A stretch of 43,862 nt of DNA from assembly GCA_025450235.1 (NCBI GenBank), contig JANWHX010000193.1:1-43862 (forward strand), written 5' to 3'. Both the position numbers and the translations under genes were made by a program. The notes under the pieces are model-generated. The model saw nothing but the letters and a program-made list of their open reading frames with translations. It had not been told where the DNA came from and searched no databases. The DNA is from Chitinophagaceae bacterium. GTDB taxonomy: Bacteria; Bacteroidota; Bacteroidia; Chitinophagales; Chitinophagaceae. Positions 1 to 8,303 of the stretch are shown piece after piece (position 1 is the stretch's first letter; every line of letters starts with the position of its first letter).

Positions 1-447
1 GAAAAAACATACACTGATTTTCATTTGGTCGTTGAATTCAAATGGGGCGAGAAAAAATATCCGCCACGAGAGAATGCTGTGCGTGACAATGGTATTTGTT
101 ATTACGTGGTATCAACGGACAGGGTATGGCCACGGTCGGTAGAATGCCAGATACAAGAAGGAGATTGCGGTGATTTCTGGTTAATTGATAGTGTAACCGC
201 GGTTGTAGATGGAGTGCAGCAGGGACCTACAGGGAATACCAGGGTAATCAAGAAAAAAGATAATGAGAGACCGACAGGGGAATGGAATCGTATAGAAGTA
301 ATCGCCGGCAAAGGCAAATGCACACATATTGTAAACGGCGTTATAGTGAATGAAGGAGAAAATGTAAGCCTCAGGTCAGGAAGAATACTCATTCAATCCG
401 AGGGGGCGGAAATATATTACCGAAAAATTGAGCTGAAAGAACTCTGA
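1..447 (+). CDS. C-terminal part of a DUF1080 / 3-keto-disaccharide hydrolase-domain protein (5' truncated by window edge)
   Basis: Frame 1 is open from base 1 (EKTYTDFHLVVEFKWGEKKYPPRENAVRDNGICYY...WNRIEVIAGKGKCTHIVNGVIVNEGENVSLRSGRILIQSEGAEIYYRKIELKEL), typical of DUF1080 C-termini. Confidence 0.85.
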   Translation, partial: EKTYTDFHLVVEFKWGEKKYPPRENAVRDNGICYYVVSTDRVWPRSVECQIQEGDCGDFWLIDSVTAVVDGVQQGPTGNTRVIKKKDNERPTGEWNRIEVIAGKGKCTHIVNGVIVNEGENVSLRSGRILIQSEGAEIYYRKIELKEL

Positions 448-494
448 GTAAGCGAAAAAAAGATAGGGGTGATTTACCTGAGTTAATATATATC

Positions 495-1256
495 ATGAAA
501 AATCTTAAAGAAAGAATTGTTGCTGGTGAGACCGTCCATGGATCATGGGTCAATCTTGGATCAATCGTATCGGCTGAGATCGTTGGCAATGCAGGATTTG
601 ACTGGGTGCTAATTGATCTGGAGCACGGTGCCGGTAACGATGGAATTATGTACCAGCAATTGCAGGCATTGGAAAGTACTTCCGCAACGCCACTGGTACG
701 TATTGATGAATTGTCAAGACCAAAAGCGCAACGCATCCTTGATGCCGGCGCGATGGGGATCATGTTTCCCCGCATTGACAACGCTGACGAAGCAAAACTT
801 GCCGCCAGTATGTTGTACTATCCGCCGAAAGGAATACGGGGAATGGCAAAAATGGTAAGGGCGAGCGGTTTTGGAAAAACGGTTGGTGATTACGAAGCCA
901 TGCAAAAAAGAATTGTAGGTCTCATCCAGGTTGAAACGATAAATGCCGTAAAAGAAATTGATGCTATTGCTGCTATCGATGGGGTAGATGTGTTATTTGT
1001 TGGGCCTTCGGACCTGACCATGGCGCTGGGTATATTCAACCAGTTTGATCATCCTGTTTACCGGCAGGCAATCAAAGAGGTGGCAAAGGCAGCGCAGGAG
1101 CATGGCAAGGCTGCCGGTGTTTTATTGCAGGACATCAGCGAGTATGAAATGTATCATCAATCAGGATTTCGTGTCCTGGCATTTGGTGGTGATGCTGCAT
1201 TTGTTGCAAAAGGTGCTTCGCAAATCATAAAGCAAATGAAAGAATTCCGAAAATAA
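495..1256 (+). CDS. HpcH/HpaI aldolase family protein (2-keto-3-deoxy-sugar-acid aldolase type)
   Basis: GSWVNLGSIVSAEIVGNAGFDWVLIDLEHG, GAMGIMFPRIDNADEA, VDVLFVGPSDLTMALG motifs. Confidence 0.9.
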   Translation: MKNLKERIVAGETVHGSWVNLGSIVSAEIVGNAGFDWVLIDLEHGAGNDGIMYQQLQALESTSATPLVRIDELSRPKAQRILDAGAMGIMFPRIDNADEAKLAASMLYYPPKGIRGMAKMVRASGFGKTVGDYEAMQKRIVGLIQVETINAVKEIDAIAAIDGVDVLFVGPSDLTMALGIFNQFDHPVYRQAIKEVAKAAQEHGKAAGVLLQDISEYEMYHQSGFRVLAFGGDAAFVAKGASQIIKQMKEFRK

Positions 1257-1259
1257 AGA

Positions 1260-1535
1260 AATGTAGCACAAAGGACACAAAGTACCACGAAGAACACGAA
1301 GGCGATAAAGAAATGCATCGAAATTGAAGAATAAAGCGACGACCACAACATCCCGCAATTTCAGGACAGGAAGTACGCAAAGAAATTTCGGATTAAATCT
1401 ATTGTAGTCTTTGTGTACACTTTGCGTTCTTCGTGCTCCTTGAATTCTTTTGTTTCTTCGTCCTCCTTGAAAATTCCGTCGTGTTCTTTGTGCATTCTTG
1501 TGTTCTTCGTGTTCCTTGTATTATTTAACACCACT
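1260..1535. repeat. Low-complexity inverted intergenic element (cacaaag/cacgaag ... cttcgtg/ctttgtg)
   Basis: Left arm 'cacaaaggacacaaagtaccacgaagaacacgaagg', right arm 'ctttgtgtacactttgcgttcttcgtgctccttg...gtgttctttgtgcattcttgtgttcttcgtgttccttg'. Confidence 0.6.
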
Positions 1536-1550
1536 TCATAAAAATTGACC

Positions 1551-2423
1551 ATGGAAAAAATTGGATTCATTGGTTTGGGCATCATGGGCAGGCCAATGGC
1601 AAAACATTTATTGAAAGCCGGGTATCCAGTTTTCATTCTTTCATCAAGTGCTGCCGCTGCGGAATTAAAAGAAGCAGGGGCCACACTATCAGAAACCCCG
1701 GCAGCTATGGCAAAAGCAACAGACGTGATCATTACCATGCTGCCCGACTCACCCGAGGTGGAATCGATGGTGATGGGGGAAGGAAATCTTTTGCAAGCCA
1801 TGAAACCCGGAACATTATTCATTGACATGTCAACCATTTCTCCCGCTACCAGCATAACTCTTTACAATAAGTTTTCCGGGAGAAGTATTGAAGCGTTGGA
1901 TGCACCTGTATCAGGTGGACAGGCAGGCGCAGAAGGGGCCACACTATCTATTATGGTTGGAGGAAATGAACCAGCATTCCAACGTGCGTTACCTGTCTTT
2001 GAAAAAATGGGAAAAAATATCATCCACATTGGTAAACCAGGAGCAGGTCAAACCGCCAAAGCATGTAACCAGATCATAGTAGGTATGACGATACAGGCAG
2101 TAGCGGAGGCTTTAACCCTTGCAAAAAAATCAGGAGTGGATGTAGCGAAAGTCAGGTCAGCATTGTTAGGAGGATTTGCGCAAAGCAAAATATTAGATCT
2201 TCATGGTCAGCGCATCATTGACCGGAATTTCAAACCAGGATTCAAAATAAAACTTCACAGGAAGGATATGCGTATTGCTTTGCAAACGGGTCAAGATCTT
2301 TCCGTTCCTCTGCCTGGCTCGGCTGTCGTTGCCTCTCAAATGGATGCGATGTTGGCAGAGGGAAAAGGAGATCTTGATCACAGTTCGCTGGCGTTGTACC
2401 TGGAGTCTGTTGCCGGACTATAA
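1551..2423 (+). CDS. garR: 2-hydroxy-3-oxopropionate (tartronate semialdehyde) reductase / 3-hydroxyisobutyrate dehydrogenase family
   Basis: MEKIGFIGLGIMGRPMAKHLLKAGY, DAPVSGGQAGAEGATLSIMVGG, GAGQTAKACNQIIVG; ATG at 1551. Confidence 0.85.
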   Translation: MEKIGFIGLGIMGRPMAKHLLKAGYPVFILSSSAAAAELKEAGATLSETPAAMAKATDVIITMLPDSPEVESMVMGEGNLLQAMKPGTLFIDMSTISPATSITLYNKFSGRSIEALDAPVSGGQAGAEGATLSIMVGGNEPAFQRALPVFEKMGKNIIHIGKPGAGQTAKACNQIIVGMTIQAVAEALTLAKKSGVDVAKVRSALLGGFAQSKILDLHGQRIIDRNFKPGFKIKLHRKDMRIALQTGQDLSVPLPGSAVVASQMDAMLAEGKGDLDHSSLALYLESVAGL

Positions 2424-2519
2424 TTTCTTTGTTTGCAATTCAACATTACAACGGCGGCAATGGGCCTTTTTTGGATGGATTGTCGCAATAAAGTAGATTT
2501 AAGTGGCGACAATATATCA

Positions 2520-2530
2520 GTTAGCAGCAA
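2520..2530 (+). other. Left boundary motif of cassette-like unit 1 (GTTAGCAGCAA)
   Basis: Its first 10 bases are the reverse complement of TGCTGCTAAC at 3076-3085, bracketing the 2551-3063 gene. Confidence 0.6.
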
Positions 2531-2550
2531 TTATGAAACACTATTAAATT

Positions 2551-3063
2551 ATGAGTCGACTCACTAAAACAATTCTTATTATTGGACTTATTCTTCTAAT
2601 TTATGGCTACCTATGTCGTCAATTTCAAATAGGCTTCTTTTGGGATAGTAAGACTATTGGTTTGATCATATTATTCATAACATTACTTTCTTACTGGATT
2701 GACTTGCGCAGAACAAGAAGCCAAAAAGGCAAAAAGACACTTTGGGTTACAATAGGGATTTGTATTTTAATTTTTGGTCTGATCGTTATGCCTGTTGTAG
2801 TTTTTATGCTCAAGACCTCCGATGCTTATGCCACTGCAATCGAATATTTAAAGACAGATCCAAAAATTAAAGATGAGATTGGAAATGTGAAAGGGTTCGG
2901 ACTAATTCCAACAGGTTCAGTGGGGACTACAACAATCAATGGAGCTGAATCTGGAAGTGCCTCTTTTGAAATAACAGTTCAGGGAAATAATAAGAATAAA
3001 GACGTGACAATCCATCTCGAAAAAACTCCTGATAAATCTTGGACGGTAACGGATATAAGGTAA
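2551..3063 (+). CDS. Membrane protein with Coa1/Tim21-like C-terminal region
   Basis: Three hydrophobic segments then SDAYATAIEYLKTDPKIKDEIGNVKGFGLIPTGSVGTTTINGAESGSASFEITVQGNNKNKDVTIHLEK. Confidence 0.7.
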   Translation: MSRLTKTILIIGLILLIYGYLCRQFQIGFFWDSKTIGLIILFITLLSYWIDLRRTRSQKGKKTLWVTIGICILIFGLIVMPVVVFMLKTSDAYATAIEYLKTDPKIKDEIGNVKGFGLIPTGSVGTTTINGAESGSASFEITVQGNNKNKDVTIHLEKTPDKSWTVTDIR

Positions 3064-3075
3064 AACTCAAACAAC

Positions 3076-3277
3076 TGCTGCTAACATTAGGTTTTCGGCT
3101 ATGCTGGCTGAGGAATATATACTCATCGGCATATCGCTATCCACTGTATCATGGTGCGACTTGTCTTCGTAACATCAGCGAAATTTATTCAGCATCAGCA
3201 TTTCTATTTATCTTTAGTTACCGGGCTGAAGTAACACGGAATATCAGCACAGCAGAAAGCCCTGGCCGTTGGCAGCA
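3076..3277. repeat. Structured intergenic repeat A (attC-like element)
   Basis: TGCTGCTAAC-ATT-AGGTTTTCGGCT ... AGCAGAAAGCCC-TGGCC-GTTGGCAGCA; interior shared with element C. Confidence 0.75.
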
Positions 3278-3369
3278 ATATGCTACGATACCTTTGGAAA
3301 AATCATAGTTATTCTAGCTACAGAACCTAAGTGGACAAATAATATTCACCAATTGAAAAGATAATTGTT

Positions 3370-3753
3370 ATGAAAATAGTCGCATATTCGAAAATTAAAA
3401 AAATGAGCCCACAACTACTTGTGGTTGACATTGACCGCTCTATTGAATTCTACACAAAAAAACTTGGCTTCGACATAGACTTTCGTTATGAAGATTTTTA
3501 CGCAGGTATTATTAAGGATGGGTATTCTATTCATCTTAAAACCGGGAAACCTTCAATTGAGGAAAGACAAAACAGGAGAAAAAATCAAGACCTTGACGTT
3601 GTCTTTTCGATAGAAGGTATTGAAGATTTATATGAAGAGCTCTCAAACAAATCTATAGAGTTCACACAACCGTTACGAAAAATGCCTTATGGCAAAGAAT
3701 TTTATATTGCAGATCCCGACGGTTATATCATTTCTTTTCTAGAAGAAGCATAG
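3370..3753 (+). CDS. VOC family (glyoxalase/bleomycin resistance-like) protein
   Basis: MSPQLLVVDIDRSIEFYTKKLGFDIDFRYEDFYAGI...FTQPLRKMPYGKEFYIADPDGYIISFLE. Confidence 0.9.
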   Translation: MKIVAYSKIKKMSPQLLVVDIDRSIEFYTKKLGFDIDFRYEDFYAGIIKDGYSIHLKTGKPSIEERQNRRKNQDLDVVFSIEGIEDLYEELSNKSIEFTQPLRKMPYGKEFYIADPDGYIISFLEEA

Positions 3754-3764
3754 ATTATCATGAA

Positions 3765-4045
3765 CATACTGCTGCCAACAAGGGGTTTTCTGCTATCCGC
3801 CCCGGCGGACAAGTTGCTGGCTGAAGAATATGTACTGATCGTACCGGTAGCTTATCATCTTTAGTCCAAGCTGAACGAATAAATCTCAGCGATAGAATAT
3901 AACATCAACTGAAGTAACTTTACTTAGCACCGGTTTGAGCTAACGAATCACGCCTGCCTGCCGGTAGTGCCGGTAGGCAGGGAATATCAGCACGACTTGT
4001 CCCGCTCCGCGGGAGCAGGAGGCCCTGACCGTTGTGTGTCATGCT
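3765..4045. repeat. Structured intergenic repeat B (attC-like element)
   Basis: CATACTGCTGCCAAC-AA-GGGGTTTTCTGCT ... AGCAGGAGGCCCT-GACC-GTTGTGTGTCATGCT; interior shared with element E; contains two nested palindromes. Confidence 0.75.
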
Positions 4046-4140
4046 GGATAGACAGTACGAACTTTAAAATGATTGCCAGAAATTAATTTCGACAAATTAA
4101 CCAAACAGAAAAAAGTTGTCACAATAATCCATCGAATAAA

Positions 4141-4902
4141 ATGAAAATAGGAATTATTGGAGCAGGACAGATAGGGGGAACTTTGATACGGCAATATTCA
4201 AGAGCGGGGCACCTTGTGAAAATGGCTAATTCCAGCGGAATTGAAAAGCTTAGAAGCTTAGCTTTAGAGACAGGAGCTTCAGGAAGTACATTGACCGATG
4301 TCGCTATTGATGTTGATGTAGTTGTTATAGCCATTCCATTGATTGGAATTCTTGAGTTACCAAAACAACTATTTAAAAAAGCTTCAGCAAGCATTACTAT
4401 TATTGATACTTGTAATTATTATCCTATTAGAGACGGTAGAATTGAAGACATTGAAAATGGAATGCCTGAAAGTGTTTGGGTGTCGAATCAACTTCAACGA
4501 CCGGTTATAAAAGCTTACAACAGTATTCTTGCAGGTTCTCTTATATGCTCAAGTCTCAGCAAAGGCGATCCATTGCGTTTGGCACTTCCTATTTCAGGAG
4601 ACAACAAACAAGCTAAAGATTTGGTATCCACTCTTATTGATGACAGTGGCTTTGATTCTTTTGATTATGGAACACTCCAAGACTCATGGAGACAGCAGCC
4701 AGGAAGCCCTGTTTATTGCACTGACCTAACTTTGACTCAATTGAAAAAGTCTATTGCAAAGGCAAGAAAAGATTTACTACCTGAAAGACGAGAACTCGGA
4801 TTAACTTTTATTATGAAGCACGACCCTGCCTTGTGGATGGATTGGTGGAAAGATTTTGCGGAATACAATAGAGTAATTTATGAAAGTGATTTATCTATTT
4901 AG
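4141..4902 (+). CDS. NADPH-dependent F420 reductase-like / NAD(P)-binding oxidoreductase
   Basis: MKIGIIGAGQIGGTLIRQYSRAGHLVKMANSSG...DVVVIAIPLIGI; Rossmann GxGxxG. Confidence 0.8.
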   Translation: MKIGIIGAGQIGGTLIRQYSRAGHLVKMANSSGIEKLRSLALETGASGSTLTDVAIDVDVVVIAIPLIGILELPKQLFKKASASITIIDTCNYYPIRDGRIEDIENGMPESVWVSNQLQRPVIKAYNSILAGSLICSSLSKGDPLRLALPISGDNKQAKDLVSTLIDDSGFDSFDYGTLQDSWRQQPGSPVYCTDLTLTQLKKSIAKARKDLLPERRELGLTFIMKHDPALWMDWWKDFAEYNRVIYESDLSI

Positions 4903-4945
4903 CTGTGCCTGCAAATATTAACCAACAGACCTTTGTGGCGATCGA

Positions 4946-5242
4946 AGCACGACCGCACAACATGGGGTTTTCTGCTATCCACCCCGGCGGACAAGTTGCT
5001 GGCTGCAGAATATATACTCATTGATATATCACTAGTCGGCTGCATCATGGTGCGACTTTTCTTCGCAACGTCAATTGAAGTTTATTCAACTTCCGCATTT
5101 CTATTTATCTTTAGTTACCGGGCTGGACGTAACACAGAATATCTCCAAAGGAGTCCTTTGGACAGCACAACCTGTCCCGCTCCAAAGGAGTCCTTCGGAC
5201 CGAAAGCGGGAGCAGAAAGCCCTGACCGTTGTGCGTCATGCT
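4946..5242. repeat. Structured intergenic repeat C (attC-like element)
   Basis: AGCACGACCGCACAAC-AT-GGGGTTTTCTGCT ... AGCAGAAAGCCCT-GACC-GTTGTGCGTCATGCT; contains TCCAAAGGAGTCCTTTGGA and CCCGCTCC...GCGGGAGC palindromes. Confidence 0.8.
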
Positions 5243-5316
5243 ATTGAACACTCTGATAATTTAAGAGAATTTTATGCAGGATAAAATTTGAAATGGAAAC
5301 AATAAAATAAATAAGA

Positions 5317-6714
5317 ATGAAGAATTTACTGTTTCTGTTTTGTTTTTTGTTATGTAACCATACGCCTTTCTCCCAAAGTCAGCCTGTTGATTCATTACTG
5401 CAAAAGCTTGCTATTGAAAAGAACGAAGACAAAAAGGTTGATTTGATCGTCAGCCTATTCTTAAGCGGGTTAGACAAAGACCCTTACCTCACTATTCAAA
5501 CCGGCCAGGCAATACTTAAGCAGGGACAGGAAAACAATGACCTCATAAAAGAAGCATCGGCTTATTGCATTTTAGGTACAGGGTACAGAATTAGCGGAAA
5601 TCCTATAAGGGGGTTGCAGGTTCAGCAAAAAGCACTGCAATTGGCAGAAAAAGCTAACAACTTTTCATTATTGGCCATGGTTAAAAACCAAATGGCACAT
5701 ACTTACCGAGACCGTGATGACTGGGAGAATGCTTTCAAGATATATTCCAATGGATTGGATGATGCAGTCAAAGGAAAAAATGTAGTAATAAAAATATGGC
5801 CCGTGATGAATTTAGGTGTTTGTTACCTGAATTTAAATAAACTGGATTCTGCCTTACGTTATTTACAAAGAGCCTATGAATCTAGTATAACAATAAATCA
5901 ATGGGATATACCGTATATGCTCTGGAATTTAGGAAGCGTTCACAGCAAAATGGGCAATTCGCTATTGGCTGTGAGCTATTTTAATATGTCTATTCAAATT
6001 TCGGAATCTTCAAAGAGGTATAGACAACTAAACTTTGCCTATACTGGTCTTGCAGAACATTTTCAACGGATGAACCTACAGGATAGTTGTATTCTTTATC
6101 TAAAAAAAGCACTAGAGGCCGTACAGCATACCCCTTTCTTTTTTATGAGTGTAAAACCTTCAAAAATGCTTGCGGATCTTTATGAAAAAAGCAATTGCGA
6201 CAGTACTTTGAAATATGCCAATATTTATAAAATAGCCAATGATTCGGTATTCAGCAATAAAATAAATCTGGAAATTCAGGTAATGACATTTGATGAAGAG
6301 CTACGGCAACAAGAATCAACAGCAGAAAAAAACAAAGATGAAGAACAACGAAAGCAAAATATACAATATGCTTTGCTGGCATTCGGCATTATCGCATTCA
6401 TAATTCTATTTTTATTACTCAGCCGCAGCATCATTACCAACACTAAGCTCATTGAATTTCTAGGAGTGATTGCTCTTTTAATTGTATTTGAATTTCTAAA
6501 CCTGTTGCTCCATCCTTTTTTAGAACGGGTAACAAATCATTCTCCTGCACTGATGTTAATGGCATTGGTATGCATTGCAGCATTATTGGTTCCATTGCAT
6601 CACAGGTTACAAAAATGGGCAACTTTAAAATTGGTGGAAAAAAATAAGCAAATACGACTTGCAGCAGCGAAGAAAACGATTGAACAACTTGAAAGGAAGC
6701 CTGATAACCTATAG
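5317..6714 (+). CDS. TPR-repeat protein with N-terminal signal and C-terminal transmembrane segments; no kinase domain seen
   Basis: Signal peptide MKNLLFLFCFLLCNHTPFSQSQ, TPR-like repeats, hydrophobic segments near residues 345-425, ends in a coiled region. Confidence 0.7.
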   Translation: MKNLLFLFCFLLCNHTPFSQSQPVDSLLQKLAIEKNEDKKVDLIVSLFLSGLDKDPYLTIQTGQAILKQGQENNDLIKEASAYCILGTGYRISGNPIRGLQVQQKALQLAEKANNFSLLAMVKNQMAHTYRDRDDWENAFKIYSNGLDDAVKGKNVVIKIWPVMNLGVCYLNLNKLDSALRYLQRAYESSITINQWDIPYMLWNLGSVHSKMGNSLLAVSYFNMSIQISESSKRYRQLNFAYTGLAEHFQRMNLQDSCILYLKKALEAVQHTPFFFMSVKPSKMLADLYEKSNCDSTLKYANIYKIANDSVFSNKINLEIQVMTFDEELRQQESTAEKNKDEEQRKQNIQYALLAFGIIAFIILFLLLSRSIITNTKLIEFLGVIALLIVFEFLNLLLHPFLERVTNHSPALMLMALVCIAALLVPLHHRLQKWATLKLVEKNKQIRLAAAKKTIEQLERKPDNL

Positions 6715-6717
6715 ACA

Positions 6718-6925
6718 AGCACGAACGCACAACAAAAGTATTTGCAAAAGCAGGCTGAACAATGAAACATCAGCTATGTGCTACTATCAGCAGTGGTTCC
6801 GGCCCGACGTTCAATTTTCAGCTATAGTTCATAACTTCAACAACATATTTTCAAATGGGCATTTGTTCCAGGCTGGATGTTCAATGAATTCCATGCCTTC
6901 GCAAATACTCGAACGTTGGGTGCAA
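6718..6925. repeat. Divergent intergenic repeat D (degenerate member)
   Basis: Starts AGCACGAACGCACAAC, complementary to GTTGTGCGTCATGCT at 5228; interior retains GGCTGAACAATGAAACATCAGC-like segments. Confidence 0.45.
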
Positions 6926-6942
6926 TTTTAAAAAGACGATAC

Positions 6943-7062
6943 ATGACAAAACAAAAAGATTTCCTCCGAATAGGAGTATTCTATGACGGAACGTTTTTTT
7001 CAAAAGCGCAACGGTACTTCTGGGTAAAACAATACGGTTGGCTTTCTTTAAAAAAGAAGTAA
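6943..7062 (+). pseudogene. Truncated NYN-domain protein N-terminus
   Basis: MTKQKDFLRIGVFYDGTFFSKAQRYFWVKQYGWLSLKKK*, resembles the start of NYN-domain proteins (RIGVFYDGxxF) and stops at the edge of repeat E. Confidence 0.45.
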
Positions 7063-7290
7063 CGCACAACATTAGGTTTTCTGCTATCCGCCACGGCGAA
7101 CAAGTTACTGGCTGAAGAATATAAACTCATCGTCCCGTTCGCTTATCAGCTGCAGTTCGGGGCTGAACGAATAAATCTCAGTAAAAGAATATACCTTCAA
7201 CTTCAGCAACTCGATCGGGCGTCTGTTCCGGCCTAAGCCGGCCCGAACTTTACATGCGACCCTGCAAAACAGCAGGAGCAACAGGCAAAT
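7063..7290. repeat. Structured intergenic repeat E (attC-like left half; right end degenerate)
   Basis: CGCACAACATTAGGTTTTCTGCTATCCGCCACGGCGAACAAGTTACTGGCTGAAGAATAT matches B and C; middle matches B. Confidence 0.7.
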
Positions 7291-7330
7291 ATAGAAAACA
7301 TGTAATCTAACAATAACCAAAACATTTAAC

Positions 7331-8221
7331 ATGAATAACTCAAACAATTCTTCAACAGTCCTTGTTGCCGGGGCTACTGGTTTTTTAGGCAGCGAAATTT
7401 GCCGTCAATTAATAGCAAAAAATAAGAAAGTCAAAGGTTTGGTACGTGCTACGTCAGATCCAAATAAAGTAGCTCAATTAAAAGAATCAGGTGTTGAGAC
7501 GATTGTAGGTGATTTAAAGAATAAGGACTCATTAAAAAATGCATTGCAGGGAGTTTCGGCAATCATTTCAACCGTTTCGTCCACCTTATCAAGACAGGAA
7601 GGTGATTCCATTCAAACAGTAGATGATGAAGGACAAAATAACCTGATTGATGCTGCAATAAGTGCAGGCGTAACCCAATTTATCTATGTTTCTTTTTGTG
7701 CTATGCCCGGTGATTCTCCGCTTGAAAAAGCAAAAAGAAAAGTGGAAAAACATCTTACGGGAAGTGGTTTGAATTATACCATATTGCAACCGACCTTTTT
7801 TATGGAAGTATGGCTAAGCCCTATGCTAGGTTTTGATTATCCTAATTCCAAAGCCGCAATCTACGGAGAGGGGAAGAACAAGATATCCTGGATAGCTATA
7901 AAAGACGTGGCCTCATTTGCCGTGGCATCATTAGATAATCCTGCTGCTAAGAACAGAATTGTTGAACTGGGTGGACCGGAAGCATTGAGTCCACTTGACG
8001 TGGTGAATATTTTTGAAAGAAAAAAAGGAAAAAAATTTGAGCTTCAATTTGTACCGGCAAATGCAATAAGAGCACAAAGAGAAGAAGCGCAGGACCCATT
8101 AAGTGAATCTTTCGCCGCATTGACGTTAGGAGTTGTCAATGGAAGTGAAATTGACATGAAAAATACCATTGATCAATTTTCAATTCAACTAACCTCTGTA
8201 GATGATTATGCTGGAAGATGA
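7331..8221 (+). CDS. NmrA-like / SDR family NAD(P)-dependent oxidoreductase
   Basis: STVLVAGATGFLGSEICRQLIAKNKKVKGLVRATSDPNKVAQLKESGVETIVGDLKN. Confidence 0.9.
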   Translation: MNNSNNSSTVLVAGATGFLGSEICRQLIAKNKKVKGLVRATSDPNKVAQLKESGVETIVGDLKNKDSLKNALQGVSAIISTVSSTLSRQEGDSIQTVDDEGQNNLIDAAISAGVTQFIYVSFCAMPGDSPLEKAKRKVEKHLTGSGLNYTILQPTFFMEVWLSPMLGFDYPNSKAAIYGEGKNKISWIAIKDVASFAVASLDNPAAKNRIVELGGPEALSPLDVVNIFERKKGKKFELQFVPANAIRAQREEAQDPLSESFAALTLGVVNGSEIDMKNTIDQFSIQLTSVDDYAGR

Positions 8222-8303
8222 GAGTATGTTTTAGTTGATGGACGCGGGTATAATACCAATACGACTTGTTCCGGTTCGTCGGAGATACTACATAAATTGA
8301 ATC

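Noticed and set aside
3039-3308. ORF of 89 aa over repeat A, and its relatives 4933..5247, 5075..5284 (repeat C) and 6659..6931 (repeat D)
   Set aside because: They lie within the structured non-coding repeats; the similar peptides SASAFLFIFSYRA / STSAFLFIFSYRA simply reflect DNA repeat identity, and the reading frames do not persist in repeats B and E.
3076-5242. Interpretation of the large repeats as ordinary MITEs or IS remnants
   Set aside because: Ends within one repeat (especially B) do not match each other and no target-site duplications were seen; boundaries match across the gene instead.
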